Below are positions 9,938 through 17,747 of a DNA stretch of 64,000 nt, one piece after another. The first letter of the stretch is position 1; every line of letters begins with the position of its first letter. The stretch is taken from positions 487,214-551,213 of the forward strand of contig NZ_JADPSA010000029.1 in the NCBI RefSeq assembly GCF_017347085.1, written 5' to 3'. This DNA is from Nesterenkonia sp. E16_10. Its GTDB lineage: Bacteria; Actinomycetota; Actinomycetes; Actinomycetales; Micrococcaceae. The position numbers were made by a program, and so were the translations under genes. Under the pieces are notes generated by a model. The model worked only from the letters and a program-made list of their open reading frames with translations. It ran no database searches and had not been told where the DNA came from.

Positions 9938-9979
9938 GGCCGCCGGATCACGAGTTCATCGTGAACCGGCGGCCTTTTT
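9938..9979 (+). terminator. Intrinsic terminator of tRNA-Lys
   Basis: A 16-bp stem with one mismatch (9938-9953 and 9959-9974) and a 5-nt loop is followed directly by TTTTT (9975-9979), a textbook intrinsic terminator 33 nt after the tRNA. Confidence 0.9.
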
Positions 9980-10050
9980 CGTCCCTTCGCCCGGTCTCAC
10001 CTGGGCCCACCGCCGCGGGCTCATGCGGTGACAGGCTTGTGGCGTGGCCA

Positions 10051-10070
10051 AACGCCGCTCAGGCGGCGTT
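10051..10070 (-). terminator. Short hairpin whose loop contains a stop codon
   Basis: AACGCCGC (10051-10058) and GCGGCGTT (10063-10070) pair around a 4-nt loop containing the TGA stop of the neighbouring minus-strand gene. On the transcript the stem is followed by a few U/G residues. It could serve as a compact terminator overlapping the coding end. Confidence 0.4.
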
Positions 10071-10577
10071 CATCCGCTCGACCACGTCCATGAAGTAGTC
10101 GATGAATTCATAGAAGTCCGCCACATCCCGGCCCTGGTGCAGCACGGTCTCGGGGAACTGGTCGAAGCGCACCTGCGCATGGAGATCCAGCTTCATCCGT
10201 CGCCCGGTCGAGAGGGTCACCTCGACCACGTTGTCCTGTGACGCCATCCCGGCGAGGTTCGTGAGGTTGACCAGGGTGGGAATCGCTGCCGCGGCAGGGC
10301 CTGGTTCTTCCCCTCTCCGCAGGGTCTCGACCCGGCTCAGCGCGTCATCGAGATCCACCGGGCAGAGCACGATCTCGACGGGTTCTCGGCGGTATCCCAC
10401 CAGCAGCAACGACCCGCCCCAGGCGCGGGCAGCGCCGGTGTTGGCCGGGGCCCCCAGCCGGTCCACCGTGCAGAGGATGTTGTAGGACCCGAAGTTCATC
10501 ACCGAGGCGTCGAAGCTTGCACGCAGGGCATCGACCAGGAGCTGCTCCGGCTGGCTGCGCTCGGTGTGGATGACCAT
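10059..10577 (-). CDS. Conserved-looking hypothetical protein, 172 residues
   Basis: I do not recognise the family. The protein is soluble with no signal peptide or membrane segment, and has an alpha/beta composition. Features are an N-terminal helix, a strand-rich centre (SYNILCTVDR, GGSLLLVGYR, VEIVLCPVDL) and a C-terminal amphipathic helix with DFYEFIDYFMDVVERM. Third-position GC is high and like that of its neighbours, so it is probably native. ATG 10577 has GAGG about 9 nt upstream. It is divergent from bcp, with -10-like boxes of both genes overlapping around 10612-10618. The stop codon lies in the loop of a hairpin. Function is unknown. Confidence 0.75.
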   Translation of the reverse strand: MVIHTERSQPEQLLVDALRASFDASVMNFGSYNILCTVDRLGAPANTGAARAWGGSLLLVGYRREPVEIVLCPVDLDDALSRVETLRRGEEPGPAAAAIPTLVNLTNLAGMASQDNVVEVTLSTGRRMKLDLHAQVRFDQFPETVLHQGRDVADFYEFIDYFMDVVERMNAA

Positions 10578-10667
10578 GGGTGCCTCGACTCTCTCGGGGG
10601 CTGGGTCGATCTATTCTACGGATAGGCTGGTTCAGGCGCATCAGCCATACCGTTGAAAGGATCTTCG

Positions 10668-11135
10668 ATGAGCATTCGACTTGAGACCGGCGACGACGCT
10701 CCTGACTTCAACCTGCCGAGCGCCGGCGGGGATTCGGTGAGTCTGGACCAGCTGCGCGGGCAGCGGGTCATCCTCTACTTCTACCCCAAGGCCTCCACGC
10801 CAGGGTGCACCACTCAGGCCTGCGATTTCCGCGATTCGCTGGACTCTCTTGCCGCCTCGGGTTACACGGTCCTGGGCATCTCACCGGATCCGGTGTCTGC
10901 TCTGCAGAAGTTCACGCAGGAACAGTCCCTGAGCTTCCCGCTGCTCTCGGATGAGGATCATTCGGTGGCAGAGTCCTACGGCGCCTGGGGCGAGAAGAAG
11001 AACTATGGCCGCGTCGTCGAGGGACTGATCCGTTCCACCATCGTGCTCGACGAGGACGGCAAGGTTGCGCTGGCCCAGTACAACGTGAAGGCCACCGGCC
11101 ATGTCGCGCGTCTGCGCGAGAAGCTCGCCGCCTGA
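10668..11135 (+). CDS. bcp: Thioredoxin-dependent peroxiredoxin, Bcp/PrxQ type
   Basis: Cytoplasmic thiol peroxidase that reduces hydrogen peroxide and organic hydroperoxides using thioredoxin. The 155 residues carry the AhpC/TSA fold with the peroxidatic Cys47 in TPGCTTQAC and the resolving Cys52 five residues later, the atypical 2-Cys pattern of the Bcp/PrxQ class. The open frame starts at a TTG 15 nt upstream, but GAAAGGA precedes ATG 10668 by 6 nt and fixes the start. It stands alone between a divergent hypothetical gene and tRNA-Leu. Confidence 0.94.
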   Translation: MSIRLETGDDAPDFNLPSAGGDSVSLDQLRGQRVILYFYPKASTPGCTTQACDFRDSLDSLAASGYTVLGISPDPVSALQKFTQEQSLSFPLLSDEDHSVAESYGAWGEKKNYGRVVEGLIRSTIVLDEDGKVALAQYNVKATGHVARLREKLAA

Positions 11136-11293
11136 ATCAGGCCGTGAGTCCTCGGTCCGGAATCTGAGCCGAGTCCTCGTCGGTGCCGAGCACCGCCCCC
11201 CCCCCGTGGCCTGGCCGGCCCGGGCTCCGGACTGAGGCTCCTGTAGACTGAGGCGTCGCTGTGAGGAGCCCAGGTGCTTCGCCAGCGGCAGCT

Positions 11294-11377
<84 letters not shown>

Positions 11378-11461
11378 TCGGATCGCTGATACGACCGGGA
11401 TTCGGCAGGCCGGACCCCCAAAACCTCATAAAATTACCGATCAATGGTCCGAGGTTGACTT

Positions 11462-11850
11462 GGCGGCCCACGCAAGACCCAGATGGCGCAGAGCACCGTC
11501 GGATCTCGCCGCGATGTTGCCGTGACGCTCCGGCCGATGATCGAGTCCACGCCGCACGGATAGGCCGTCTTCCAGATGCAGCGCAGCGGCACCGCCACTG
11601 CGGATGGCGTGGGAAAAGCCTCGTGCCGCCCGGCCGTTCGTGCCGCACTTGCGGAGGACTCCAAGAAGTCCTGCGGCAGATACTCAGTCCTCCACACCCA
11701 CGACTCGCTCATGACCTAGAACTGCGTGGCCACCTTCACGCTCTCCCGTGACCTCGGCCACGAGTCCATCAAGATGTCCGGCCACGTCTCCTCGCCCCAG
11801 CTCCTCAGCCGGCCCCTGCGCAGCGAGGAAGTTCTGAACGCGAGCGCTCG
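11462..11850 (+). pseudogene. Possible tyrosine recombinase C-terminal remnant
   Basis: Reading one plus frame through two stop codons gives a weak integrase-like C-terminus: a segment with HTHD, then RDLGHESIKMSGHVSS, which resembles the LGH-S-I-M end of phage-type integrases just before the catalytic tyrosine. The catalytic Arg/Tyr residues cannot be identified. The position just after a tRNA gene fits an ancient integration, but the similarity is short and this call is tentative. Confidence 0.25.
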
Positions 11851-11867
11851 CAGGACATCGCGGGGCG

Positions 11868-12050
11868 CTATCCGCCCACTCCCCGATCCGCGGTCGGGCT
11901 GTCACGTGGCCGAGAGGACCGGTTGATCAGACCAGCAAAGCCCTCCTCACGGCAGCGACACAGCCACCAGCTGGCCGCGGCGCGCGAGATGCCGAATTCT
12001 TTCGTGACATGGGCCGCTGGTTTGCCGGCGATCACGCTTTTGACCGGCAT
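11868..12050 (-). pseudogene. IS481-family transposase fragment (N-terminal helix-turn-helix)
   Basis: The 60-residue open frame reads AAHVTKEFGISRAAASWW, then CREEGFAGLINRSSRP, the characteristic N-terminal helix-turn-helix of IS481-type transposases (pattern V-x-x-E-x-G-x-S then W then GL-x-x-RSSRP). The normal first ~15 residues and the whole DDE catalytic domain are missing, so the gene is dead. The sequence TGTGGCAACCACCAACC at about 12146-12162 upstream could be a relic of a terminal inverted repeat. Confidence 0.6.
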
Positions 12051-12246
12051 GAGTCAACTATGGGGACGGCCGGGAGTTCTCCTCCAGGGCGGGAATCCGG
12101 GCAACACGGCGAGACACGGAGACCCCTCAGATCAGTGGGCTACGTGTGGCAACCACCAACCTAAGGGGCCTCTGCTCCGTTCTCACATATCAACAAGGTC
12201 TTGGCTGAGCACCTCGAGTGAGACACTCCTAGCTATTGGACCGGGA

Positions 12247-12546
12247 TCAGGGGGCCATGGTTATCGAGCATGCATAGCCGACTCCCGCACCGAAAAAGGG
12301 GTTCGCGAACCCTCCAGCGAGCCCGAGGGTGGAACACATCCCCGCCTGTGACGCTGTGCTCATTTCGTAGCTGCGGTCGGGGGTGCCGGCATAGCTGCGG
12401 TCGGGGGTGCTGCTGCTACAGCCCTGCAGGGTGGGGTTCTCCATGCAGCTCGCGCTAGCTGATGTCGCAGTAACCCCCATCAGGACGGGAGCCGCAAGGA
12501 GCGCTGCAGCAGAGATACCCGCAAACTTCTTGATTCCACGTGCCAT
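12247..12546 (-). CDS. Small secreted Cys/Gly-rich protein, possibly bacteriocin-like
   Basis: A 99-residue precursor with a Sec signal peptide: basic MARGIKK, a hydrophobic core at 8-26, and predicted cleavage after SASA (residue 32). The mature 67 residues contain four cysteines (34, 43, 71, 93), a tandem TPDRSY repeat (47-60), and a Gly/aromatic C-terminal stretch (LAGGFANPFFGAGVGYAC). ATG 12546 has AAGGG 9 nt upstream and a good promoter (TTGTCA-18-GATAAT) in an AT-rich region. The in-frame TTG 9 nt earlier lies within the ribosome-site spacing. I know no family match. The size, secretion and Gly/Cys-rich C-terminus recall class II bacteriocins or signalling peptides, but this is inference. 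No immunity or export gene is adjacent. Confidence 0.6.
   Translation of the reverse strand: MARGIKKFAGISAAALLAAPVLMGVTATSASASCMENPTLQGCSSSTPDRSYAGTPDRSYEMSTASQAGMCSTLGLAGGFANPFFGAGVGYACSITMAP
12381..12423 (-). repeat. Tandem repeat encoding TPDRSY twice
   Basis: Two direct copies of TAGCTGCGGTCGGGGGTGC spaced 24 nt apart lie within the small secreted-protein gene. They encode the duplicated TPDRSY motif without breaking the frame. Confidence 0.6.
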
Positions 12547-12592
12547 ATCTATCAACCCTTAGTTGTGTATATCGATAATGACCTACACCAGA

Positions 12593-12622
12593 ATTATCTT
12601 CACACTATTGGTCGAATGACAA
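12593..12622 (-). promoter_or_regulatory. Promoter of the small secreted protein gene
   Basis: The minus strand reads TTGTCA (12617-12622), an 18-nt spacer and GATAAT (12593-12598). The predicted start of transcription gives a leader of about 40 nt that includes the AAGGG ribosome site. The region 12556-12740 is far more AT-rich than the rest of the window, suggesting foreign origin. Confidence 0.55.
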
Positions 12623-13195
12623 CACTCGCTTGGAAATAATTCGCAATTTGAGGTTTCTTTTACGTTAAACACAGCTAGTGTTCAGCTAAAATATCTCAAC
12701 TGTGCACTTTCGTGCCTACTGGTCCTTATGTAGTTTAACGTGGACACTCGATGATCCTTGACACGCCACCCGAAATGCCAAAGTGGATCCGCGATGGAAA
12801 ACCGTCAGCGCACGACGCGCTGCAGGGCTATGCAATGCGCGGCGGGGATTAGACCTGCGCTGGAGGTGATGGGGGTCAAATCCCGCCGTTAGCTTCTACG
12901 CACACCATTTCTGCGGCAGGATAAGCGGGGGGCCGATCTGGTCTTTGGGCGTGCTCGTTGACCCCATTCCCCTCATGATCCGGGGGGTGTGTCACCCAGA
13001 GGCTACTTGCGGCGGAGCATGGTTCGTCAACAGACATGCGACTCCCCAGGACTCAAGGTTGTTCTCAGAGGTGGATGCCGAGCATGCCCCGCCCACTGAC
13101 TCTTCGGACTGGATGACTGTCCGCCGCAGGTGTCATGCCAGCAGCGGTGACCCGCTTCTGGGTAACGGCGGCAGAAGCTCGCAGCCTGGGAGCAT

Positions 13196-13700
13196 CAGGA
13201 TCTCGCGCTATTCATGGGACTCGATGTGGGCAAGTCAGAACCTCGATGCCAGCGCTCTCACCCCAGCAGGTGAAAAGGTCTACGACAAACCCCGGCTCAA
13301 CGACAAGACCACCGCAACGGGCTCTTCAAAGACCTGGCCGGTGACCAGGGCGCCGCGATGGTCGTGTGGATCAGCCAGCCACCACGGTGGCCCCACCCTT
13401 GGCCGTCGCGCGAGTCATCGACGCGATCGAGAACGCCTACCTGCCGGGGCTCACGATGCCCAGGATGGCGGACCTGCACGCGGGATCAGCCAAGACAGAT
13501 GACTGGGGCGCGTTCATCATCGGTACGACCGCCCGCACCATGCCCCCGCGCTGCGCGCGATCGCCGTCTCTGATGGCCAAGTGGCTGAGTTCGCCATGCT
13601 GGCCGGTTTCGATGATGACCTGCTGACGCGAATGACCTCGGTCAGGAACAGACTGCGCGGGCTGCTCACTCAGATCCACCAGCCCCGTATCGGCTTGTAG
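13196..13700 (+). pseudogene. IS110-family transposase pseudogene
   Basis: Remnant of a DEDD transposase split over at least three frames. In order they read MGLDVGKSE (from 13214), ALTPAGEKVYDKPRLND, VDQPATTVAP followed by AYLPGLTMPRMADLHAG, then LRAIAVSDGQVAEFAMLAGF and RLRGLLTQIHQPRIGL ending at TAG 13698-13700. These match the N-terminal RuvC-like half of IS110 transposases. The C-terminal Tnp_20 half is missing. Several frameshifts and the truncation make it non-functional. In intact IS110 elements the region upstream of the transposase encodes a guide (bridge) RNA; here 12900-13213 would be its decayed counterpart. Confidence 0.7.
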
Positions 13701-14440
13701 GCCCGTACCGGCAAGAGATCTGCGTCCTCGAGCAGCGCCGTGCCCCCATAGCCACTGAAGGCCTGTATCCCTGCGCTCCGGGTCACTGGTTTCCAGCCGC
13801 GCCGTCCCCTGGCCTCCACGGTGAGCCAGATCGTCTTCGGGACGGAGGGATCATGCCGCGGCCGGATTCTCGCCCCGCTCCTCATGATCGGCCGCAACAG
13901 GCCCGACCTGCGCAGCCCGGCGAGCAATGAGGTGAACCTGCGGTCCGACCACCCTGTGTAGTGGCGAACCTCGCCAAGCCGGAGTCGCTGCAGGACCTCC
14001 CGCTCAGCGCAGCGCATCAGCCGCACCGGGACCGGCCGATCACCGAAGCTCATCCTGCGGCGTAGCCTGAGCCCGGGGTCGGGCCCTTCCTGGTGGGACC
14101 GGCTGTGCGATCTTGCCGAGCATGTCGCGCACCCCTAAGGGCCCGACCATCACATTGTTGCTCTGGAGCAGTCCCATATGGATCTCAGAGCCCCCTCGAA
14201 GGTTGAAACAAGGTCGGCCGCCAGCATGCCGCTGAGCCCGGGATAGAGCCCGCACATCATGACCAGCAGCGCCGAGGATCCACGAAGCTCCCGCTGGACG
14301 GCGCGCAGCCGCGCGCCTCGTGGGAGACGTCGATGCAGTGGATCCCCAGGTTGGCCCAGACCCGCTGAACGCGAGGCCGATCCTGCGGCAGACGGGCCAC
14401 ACGGAGGGGGCTCGGGTAGTCTGAACGGCGACCAGGGAGC
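13690..14440 (-). pseudogene. Frameshifted saccharopine-dehydrogenase-like pseudogene
   Basis: On the minus strand consecutive pieces in shifting frames form one plausible protein: GIHCIDVSHEA, then RLRAVQREL to YPGLSGMLAADLVSTF, then SEIHMGLLQSN and GVRDMLGKI, then RLMRCAEREVLQ, GEVRHYTGWSDRRFTSLL and SVPKTIWLTVEARGRRG. The order and motifs (YIDVS-like, PGLSG-LAA, GVRDML) resemble the middle and C-terminal parts of saccharopine-dehydrogenase-like oxidoreductases. At least three frameshifts are needed and the N-terminal nucleotide-binding part is absent. Its end abuts the IS110 remnant near 13690-13700, so insertion may have started the decay. The family assignment rests on pattern memory only. 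Confidence 0.4.
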
Positions 14441-14476
14441 AGCCCACAGGTCCTGCACCGATCGAAAGGACGCGAG

Positions 14477-16114
14477 ATGCCTTCACCCATGCAGCGCCGT
14501 CGCTTTCTCGGTGCGCTGGGACTGGCAGGCTCCGCCGGCGCGCTGCAATGGCCCGCTTCCGGGTTCACCCCCGTGCCCGTCCGGGCCGCCGAGGGCCCCG
14601 ATCGGGCAGGGCCGGGCAGCGTCGTGCTCTCCGCAGTCTCTTCCGTGATGTCGATGGACCCGGCGCTGTCGGTGGACACCGAGACCGAGCGGGTCTGTCG
14701 GCAGGTCTTCGAGACCCTGGTCGGCATCGACGGCGAGACCGGTGCCACCGCGCCGCTGCTGGCCACAGACTGGGAGGTCAGCCGTGACGGGCTGACCTAT
14801 ACCTTCACGCTGCGCGAGGACGTGGTCTTCCATGACGGCAGCGACTTGACCGCAGAGGTGGTGGTCGCGAACTTTCAGCGCTGGGGCCGGATGAACGAGC
14901 TGCTGGGCTCCGGCGCCCCGGCTCGGACCACACTGGCCTTCGAATCGGTCTTCGGCGGATTCTTCGACGACGACGAGTGCCTCCTGGAATCGGTGGAGGC
15001 CGCCGCTGAGTTCACCGTGGAGCTCGTCCTCTCCGAGCCGCTGGTCTTTCTGCCGCAGGCGCTGGCGATGCCCGCCTTCGGCATCGCCTCCGCCGAGGTG
15101 CTCTCCGCAGACGACCCCGAGCTGCTCTCCCGGCGACCCCGAGGCACCGGCGCCTACCGGATGCTCAGCCTGAGCGCGGACGAGGCGGTGCTCGTGGCGT
15201 TCCAGGACTATTGGGATGGGAAACCCCCGGCAGAGCGCGTGGCTGTGCGCACGCTGCCCCGTTCCTTCGATCGGCTGCGGGAGCTGCAGCGCGGCGAGAT
15301 CGATGTCTATGACTACATCACCGCGGACAATCTGCGTTCGCTGGTGCAGTCGGGCCGGCTGATCCTGCAGCGTGATCCGTTCTCGGTCCTCTATCTCGGC
15401 TTCAACCTGGACCACCCCGTGATGGGGGATCTGGACGTGCGTGAGGCCGCGGCGCGCGCCATCAGCCTCACCTCCCTGGTCGAGTCGTACTTCCTGGAGG
15501 GCAGTCGGCCGGCCTACCAGTTCACCCCCGCGGCGCTGGGCGTGGACTCGGAACAGGCCACCAGGTACAGCTACAACGTCGAGGAGGCGCGCGAGCTGCT
15601 GGCCGAGACCGGCTACGACGGTGAACCGCTGCGCTTCTACTATCCGATGAACGCCACCCGCAGCTACTTCCCGCGCCCGGAGGCGGTGTTCGCCTCGATC
15701 GCGCGAGATCTCACAGCGGTCGGGTTCAACATCACCCCCCGACCGGTGTCCTGGGACGACGGATACGTGGATGCGCTGCTCGACGACGAGGATCGAGCCA
15801 TGCACCTGTTGGGCCGCAACGGCGGGTATCGGTCGCCGCACTCGTTCTTCGGGCCGCTGTTCTCGCACCGCACGCCCGAGTTCAACTACGACTCCGCACA
15901 GGTCCGTGGCCTGATCCGGGACGCGCGCAGCGAGGAGGAAGAGCAGTCACGCAATGACATATACCGCGAGATCGCAGACCTCGTCGCCGAGGACCTTCCC
16001 GCGCTCCCGCTGGTCCATCCGATCTCCGGAGTGGCGCTGGGCCGGGGCGTGGCTGACTATCCGATCTCCCCGGTGCTGCACGAGCTCTTCAAGGACATCA
16101 CGCCGACCGACTAG
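14477..16114 (+). CDS. Family 5 extracellular solute-binding protein with Tat signal
   Basis: Peptide/nickel/oligosaccharide-type receptor (DppA/OppA fold, SBP_bac_5), 545 residues. The N-terminus QRRRFLGALG is a twin-arginine motif followed by a hydrophobic segment, so export is probably via Tat and no lipobox Cys is seen. Family hallmarks are a LVGID-like segment near the start, LTYTFTLREDVVFHDG, and GTGAYRM with a downstream YWDG. GAAAGGA lies 6 nt before ATG 14477. No permease or ATPase gene is adjacent, making this an orphan receptor. It lies directly beyond the degraded island and upstream of mqo on the same strand, 118 nt apart. The ligand cannot be inferred. Confidence 0.85.
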   Translation: MPSPMQRRRFLGALGLAGSAGALQWPASGFTPVPVRAAEGPDRAGPGSVVLSAVSSVMSMDPALSVDTETERVCRQVFETLVGIDGETGATAPLLATDWEVSRDGLTYTFTLREDVVFHDGSDLTAEVVVANFQRWGRMNELLGSGAPARTTLAFESVFGGFFDDDECLLESVEAAAEFTVELVLSEPLVFLPQALAMPAFGIASAEVLSADDPELLSRRPRGTGAYRMLSLSADEAVLVAFQDYWDGKPPAERVAVRTLPRSFDRLRELQRGEIDVYDYITADNLRSLVQSGRLILQRDPFSVLYLGFNLDHPVMGDLDVREAAARAISLTSLVESYFLEGSRPAYQFTPAALGVDSEQATRYSYNVEEARELLAETGYDGEPLRFYYPMNATRSYFPRPEAVFASIARDLTAVGFNITPRPVSWDDGYVDALLDDEDRAMHLLGRNGGYRSPHSFFGPLFSHRTPEFNYDSAQVRGLIRDARSEEEEQSRNDIYREIADLVAEDLPALPLVHPISGVALGRGVADYPISPVLHELFKDITPTD

Positions 16115-16163
16115 CTGCTTTCCCCGGGCCGTGCTGGATTTCCCGGGCTCCCGCGCGCGCGGG

Positions 16164-16169
16164 TAGAGT
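16164..16169 (+). promoter_or_regulatory. Possible -10 box upstream of mqo
   Basis: TAGAGT lies 63 nt before the mqo start. A GC palindrome (CCCGCGCGCGCGGG, about 16150-16163) directly precedes it and might also end the upstream solute-binding-protein transcript. No convincing -35 box is seen. Confidence 0.25.
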
Positions 16170-16232
16170 CGAATCAAGGACAACGCGTACCACCCCCGGG
16201 TCTCATCAGGGGGAACACTCAAGGAGAATTCT

Positions 16233-17744
16233 GTGGCCAAGTCATCGTCGACCAGCGCTCAGCAGTCCAGCGAAGGGCAGAAGTTCGACGTCGTGCTCAT
16301 CGGCGCCGGAATCATGTCCACCACTCTCGGTGCCATGCTCAAGGAGCTGGAGCCGAACTGGTCCATCGGACTGTTCGAAGCCCTGGACCAGGCGGGCCAG
16401 GAGTCCTCCGATCCCTGGAACAACGCCGGCACCGGCCACGCGGCGCTGTGCGAGCTCAACTACACCCCCCGCGGAGCCGACGGCAAGGTCTCCACCGCGA
16501 AGGCCCAAGGCATCAACGAGCAGTTCACCGTCTCCAAGCAGCTGTACTCGCACTGGGTCAAAGAGGGAACGATCGGCTCGCCGCGCACCTTCATCAACGG
16601 CCTGCCGCACATCAGCTTCGTCTGGGGCGATAAGAACGCTGATTACCTCAAGGACCGCTATGAGGCGATGAAGGCCCAGCCGCTCTTCTCCGACATCGTG
16701 CACACCGAGGACCATGCGGAGATCGCCGAATGGGCCCCGCTGCTGATCGAGGGACGCGATCCTGCCCAGCGGATCGCCGCGTCGAAGTTCGACACCGGCA
16801 CCGATGTGGACTTCGGTTCGCTCACCCGCCAGCTGGCGACCCACCTGGACAGCAGCGGCGCGGATCTGCGCTACGGCCACGAGGTCCAGTCGGTCAAGCG
16901 CGGAGTGGACGGCCGGTGGGACATCAAGGTCAAGGACAAGGCCACCGGAGATCGCAGCGTGGCCAGCGCCCGCTTCGTCTTCGTCGGCGCCGGCGGCGGC
17001 GCGCTGGGACTGCTCCAGGGTGCCGGCATCGACGAGATCAAGGGCTTCGGAGGCTTCCCGGTCTCGGGCAAGTTCCTACGCAGCACCGACCCCGCCGTCG
17101 CCGCACAGCACCACGCCAAGGTCTACGGCCTGGCCTCGGTGGGTGCGCCGCCGATGTCGGTGCCGCACCTGGACACCCGCTTCGTGGAAGGCCGACGCAC
17201 GCTGATGTTCGGGCCCTACGCCGGGTTCTCCACCAACTTCCTCAAGAGCGGCTCCTTCATGGATCTGCCGCTCTCGGTCCGCCCGCACAACCTGCTGCCG
17301 ATGCTGCAGGTGGGCAAGGACAACACCGATCTGGTGACCTACCTGGTCAAGGAGGTCACCAAGTCCTCGAGCTCGAAGTTCGAAGAGCTGCATGCCTTCT
17401 TCCCCAGCGCGGGCTCGGAGGCCTGGGAGATGATCACCGCCGGTCAGCGGGTGCAGGTGATGAAGAAGAACGAGAAGGGCAAGGGCGTGCTGCAGTTCGG
17501 CACCGAGCTGATCTCCGCCCGGGACGGCTCCATCGCCGGTCTGCTCGGAGCCTCCCCCGGTGCCTCCACGGCGCCGTCGATCATGTTCTCCCTGCTCGAG
17601 CGGTGCTTCGGTGCGCAGATGGACCGGTGGCGGCCCAAGCTGGAGCAGATGGTCCCCTCCTTCGGGCAGGCGCTCAACGACAACCCGGGACTGCTCTCCG
17701 AGATCACTGCCGAGACCGTCGAGACCCTGCAGCTGCAGCCCTGA
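16233..17744 (+). CDS. mqo: Malate:quinone oxidoreductase
   Basis: Peripheral membrane flavoprotein that oxidises malate to oxaloacetate and passes electrons to the quinone pool, in the TCA cycle. The 503 residues have the FAD-binding DVVLIGAGIMSTTLG motif after a short polar N-terminus, and family segments such as NNAGTGHAALCELNYTP, FVWGD and GASPGASTA. Length is typical of the ~500-residue family. The start is GTG 16233 with a perfect AAGGAG 7 nt upstream. The following alpha/beta hydrolase starts 3 nt after its stop, so the two are co-translated. Confidence 0.96.
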   Translation: MAKSSSTSAQQSSEGQKFDVVLIGAGIMSTTLGAMLKELEPNWSIGLFEALDQAGQESSDPWNNAGTGHAALCELNYTPRGADGKVSTAKAQGINEQFTVSKQLYSHWVKEGTIGSPRTFINGLPHISFVWGDKNADYLKDRYEAMKAQPLFSDIVHTEDHAEIAEWAPLLIEGRDPAQRIAASKFDTGTDVDFGSLTRQLATHLDSSGADLRYGHEVQSVKRGVDGRWDIKVKDKATGDRSVASARFVFVGAGGGALGLLQGAGIDEIKGFGGFPVSGKFLRSTDPAVAAQHHAKVYGLASVGAPPMSVPHLDTRFVEGRRTLMFGPYAGFSTNFLKSGSFMDLPLSVRPHNLLPMLQVGKDNTDLVTYLVKEVTKSSSSKFEELHAFFPSAGSEAWEMITAGQRVQVMKKNEKGKGVLQFGTELISARDGSIAGLLGASPGASTAPSIMFSLLERCFGAQMDRWRPKLEQMVPSFGQALNDNPGLLSEITAETVETLQLQP

Positions 17745-17747
17745 TCC

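Larger units (their letters stand above)
11378..14476. mobile_element. Degraded accessory island next to tRNA-Leu
   Basis: About 3.1 kb immediately 3' of tRNA-Leu with almost no intact coding. It contains a recombinase-like fragment (11462-11850), an IS481-type fragment (11868-12050), a small secreted-protein gene (12247-12546), an AT-rich stretch (about 12547-12740), an IS110 pseudogene (13196-13700) and a frameshifted dehydrogenase-like pseudogene (13690-14440). The stretches 11378-11461, 12051-12246 and 12760-13195 hold no gene that I can support. The coordinates are the outer limits of the degraded zone. No att repeats were proven. Confidence 0.55.

Noticed and set aside
11196..11205. Run of ten C bases upstream of tRNA-Leu
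   Set aside because: Probably a homopolymer of no function and prone to sequencing error; it lies in a gene-free spacer.
12868..12911. tRNA/tmRNA-like 3' end (GGGGGTCAAATCCCGCC followed by a stretch ending CACACCA)
   Set aside because: It lacks the rest of a cloverleaf, the T loop is altered (GTCAAAT), and the stem mispairs. It could be an old att copy of a tRNA end, but this is not supportable by eye.
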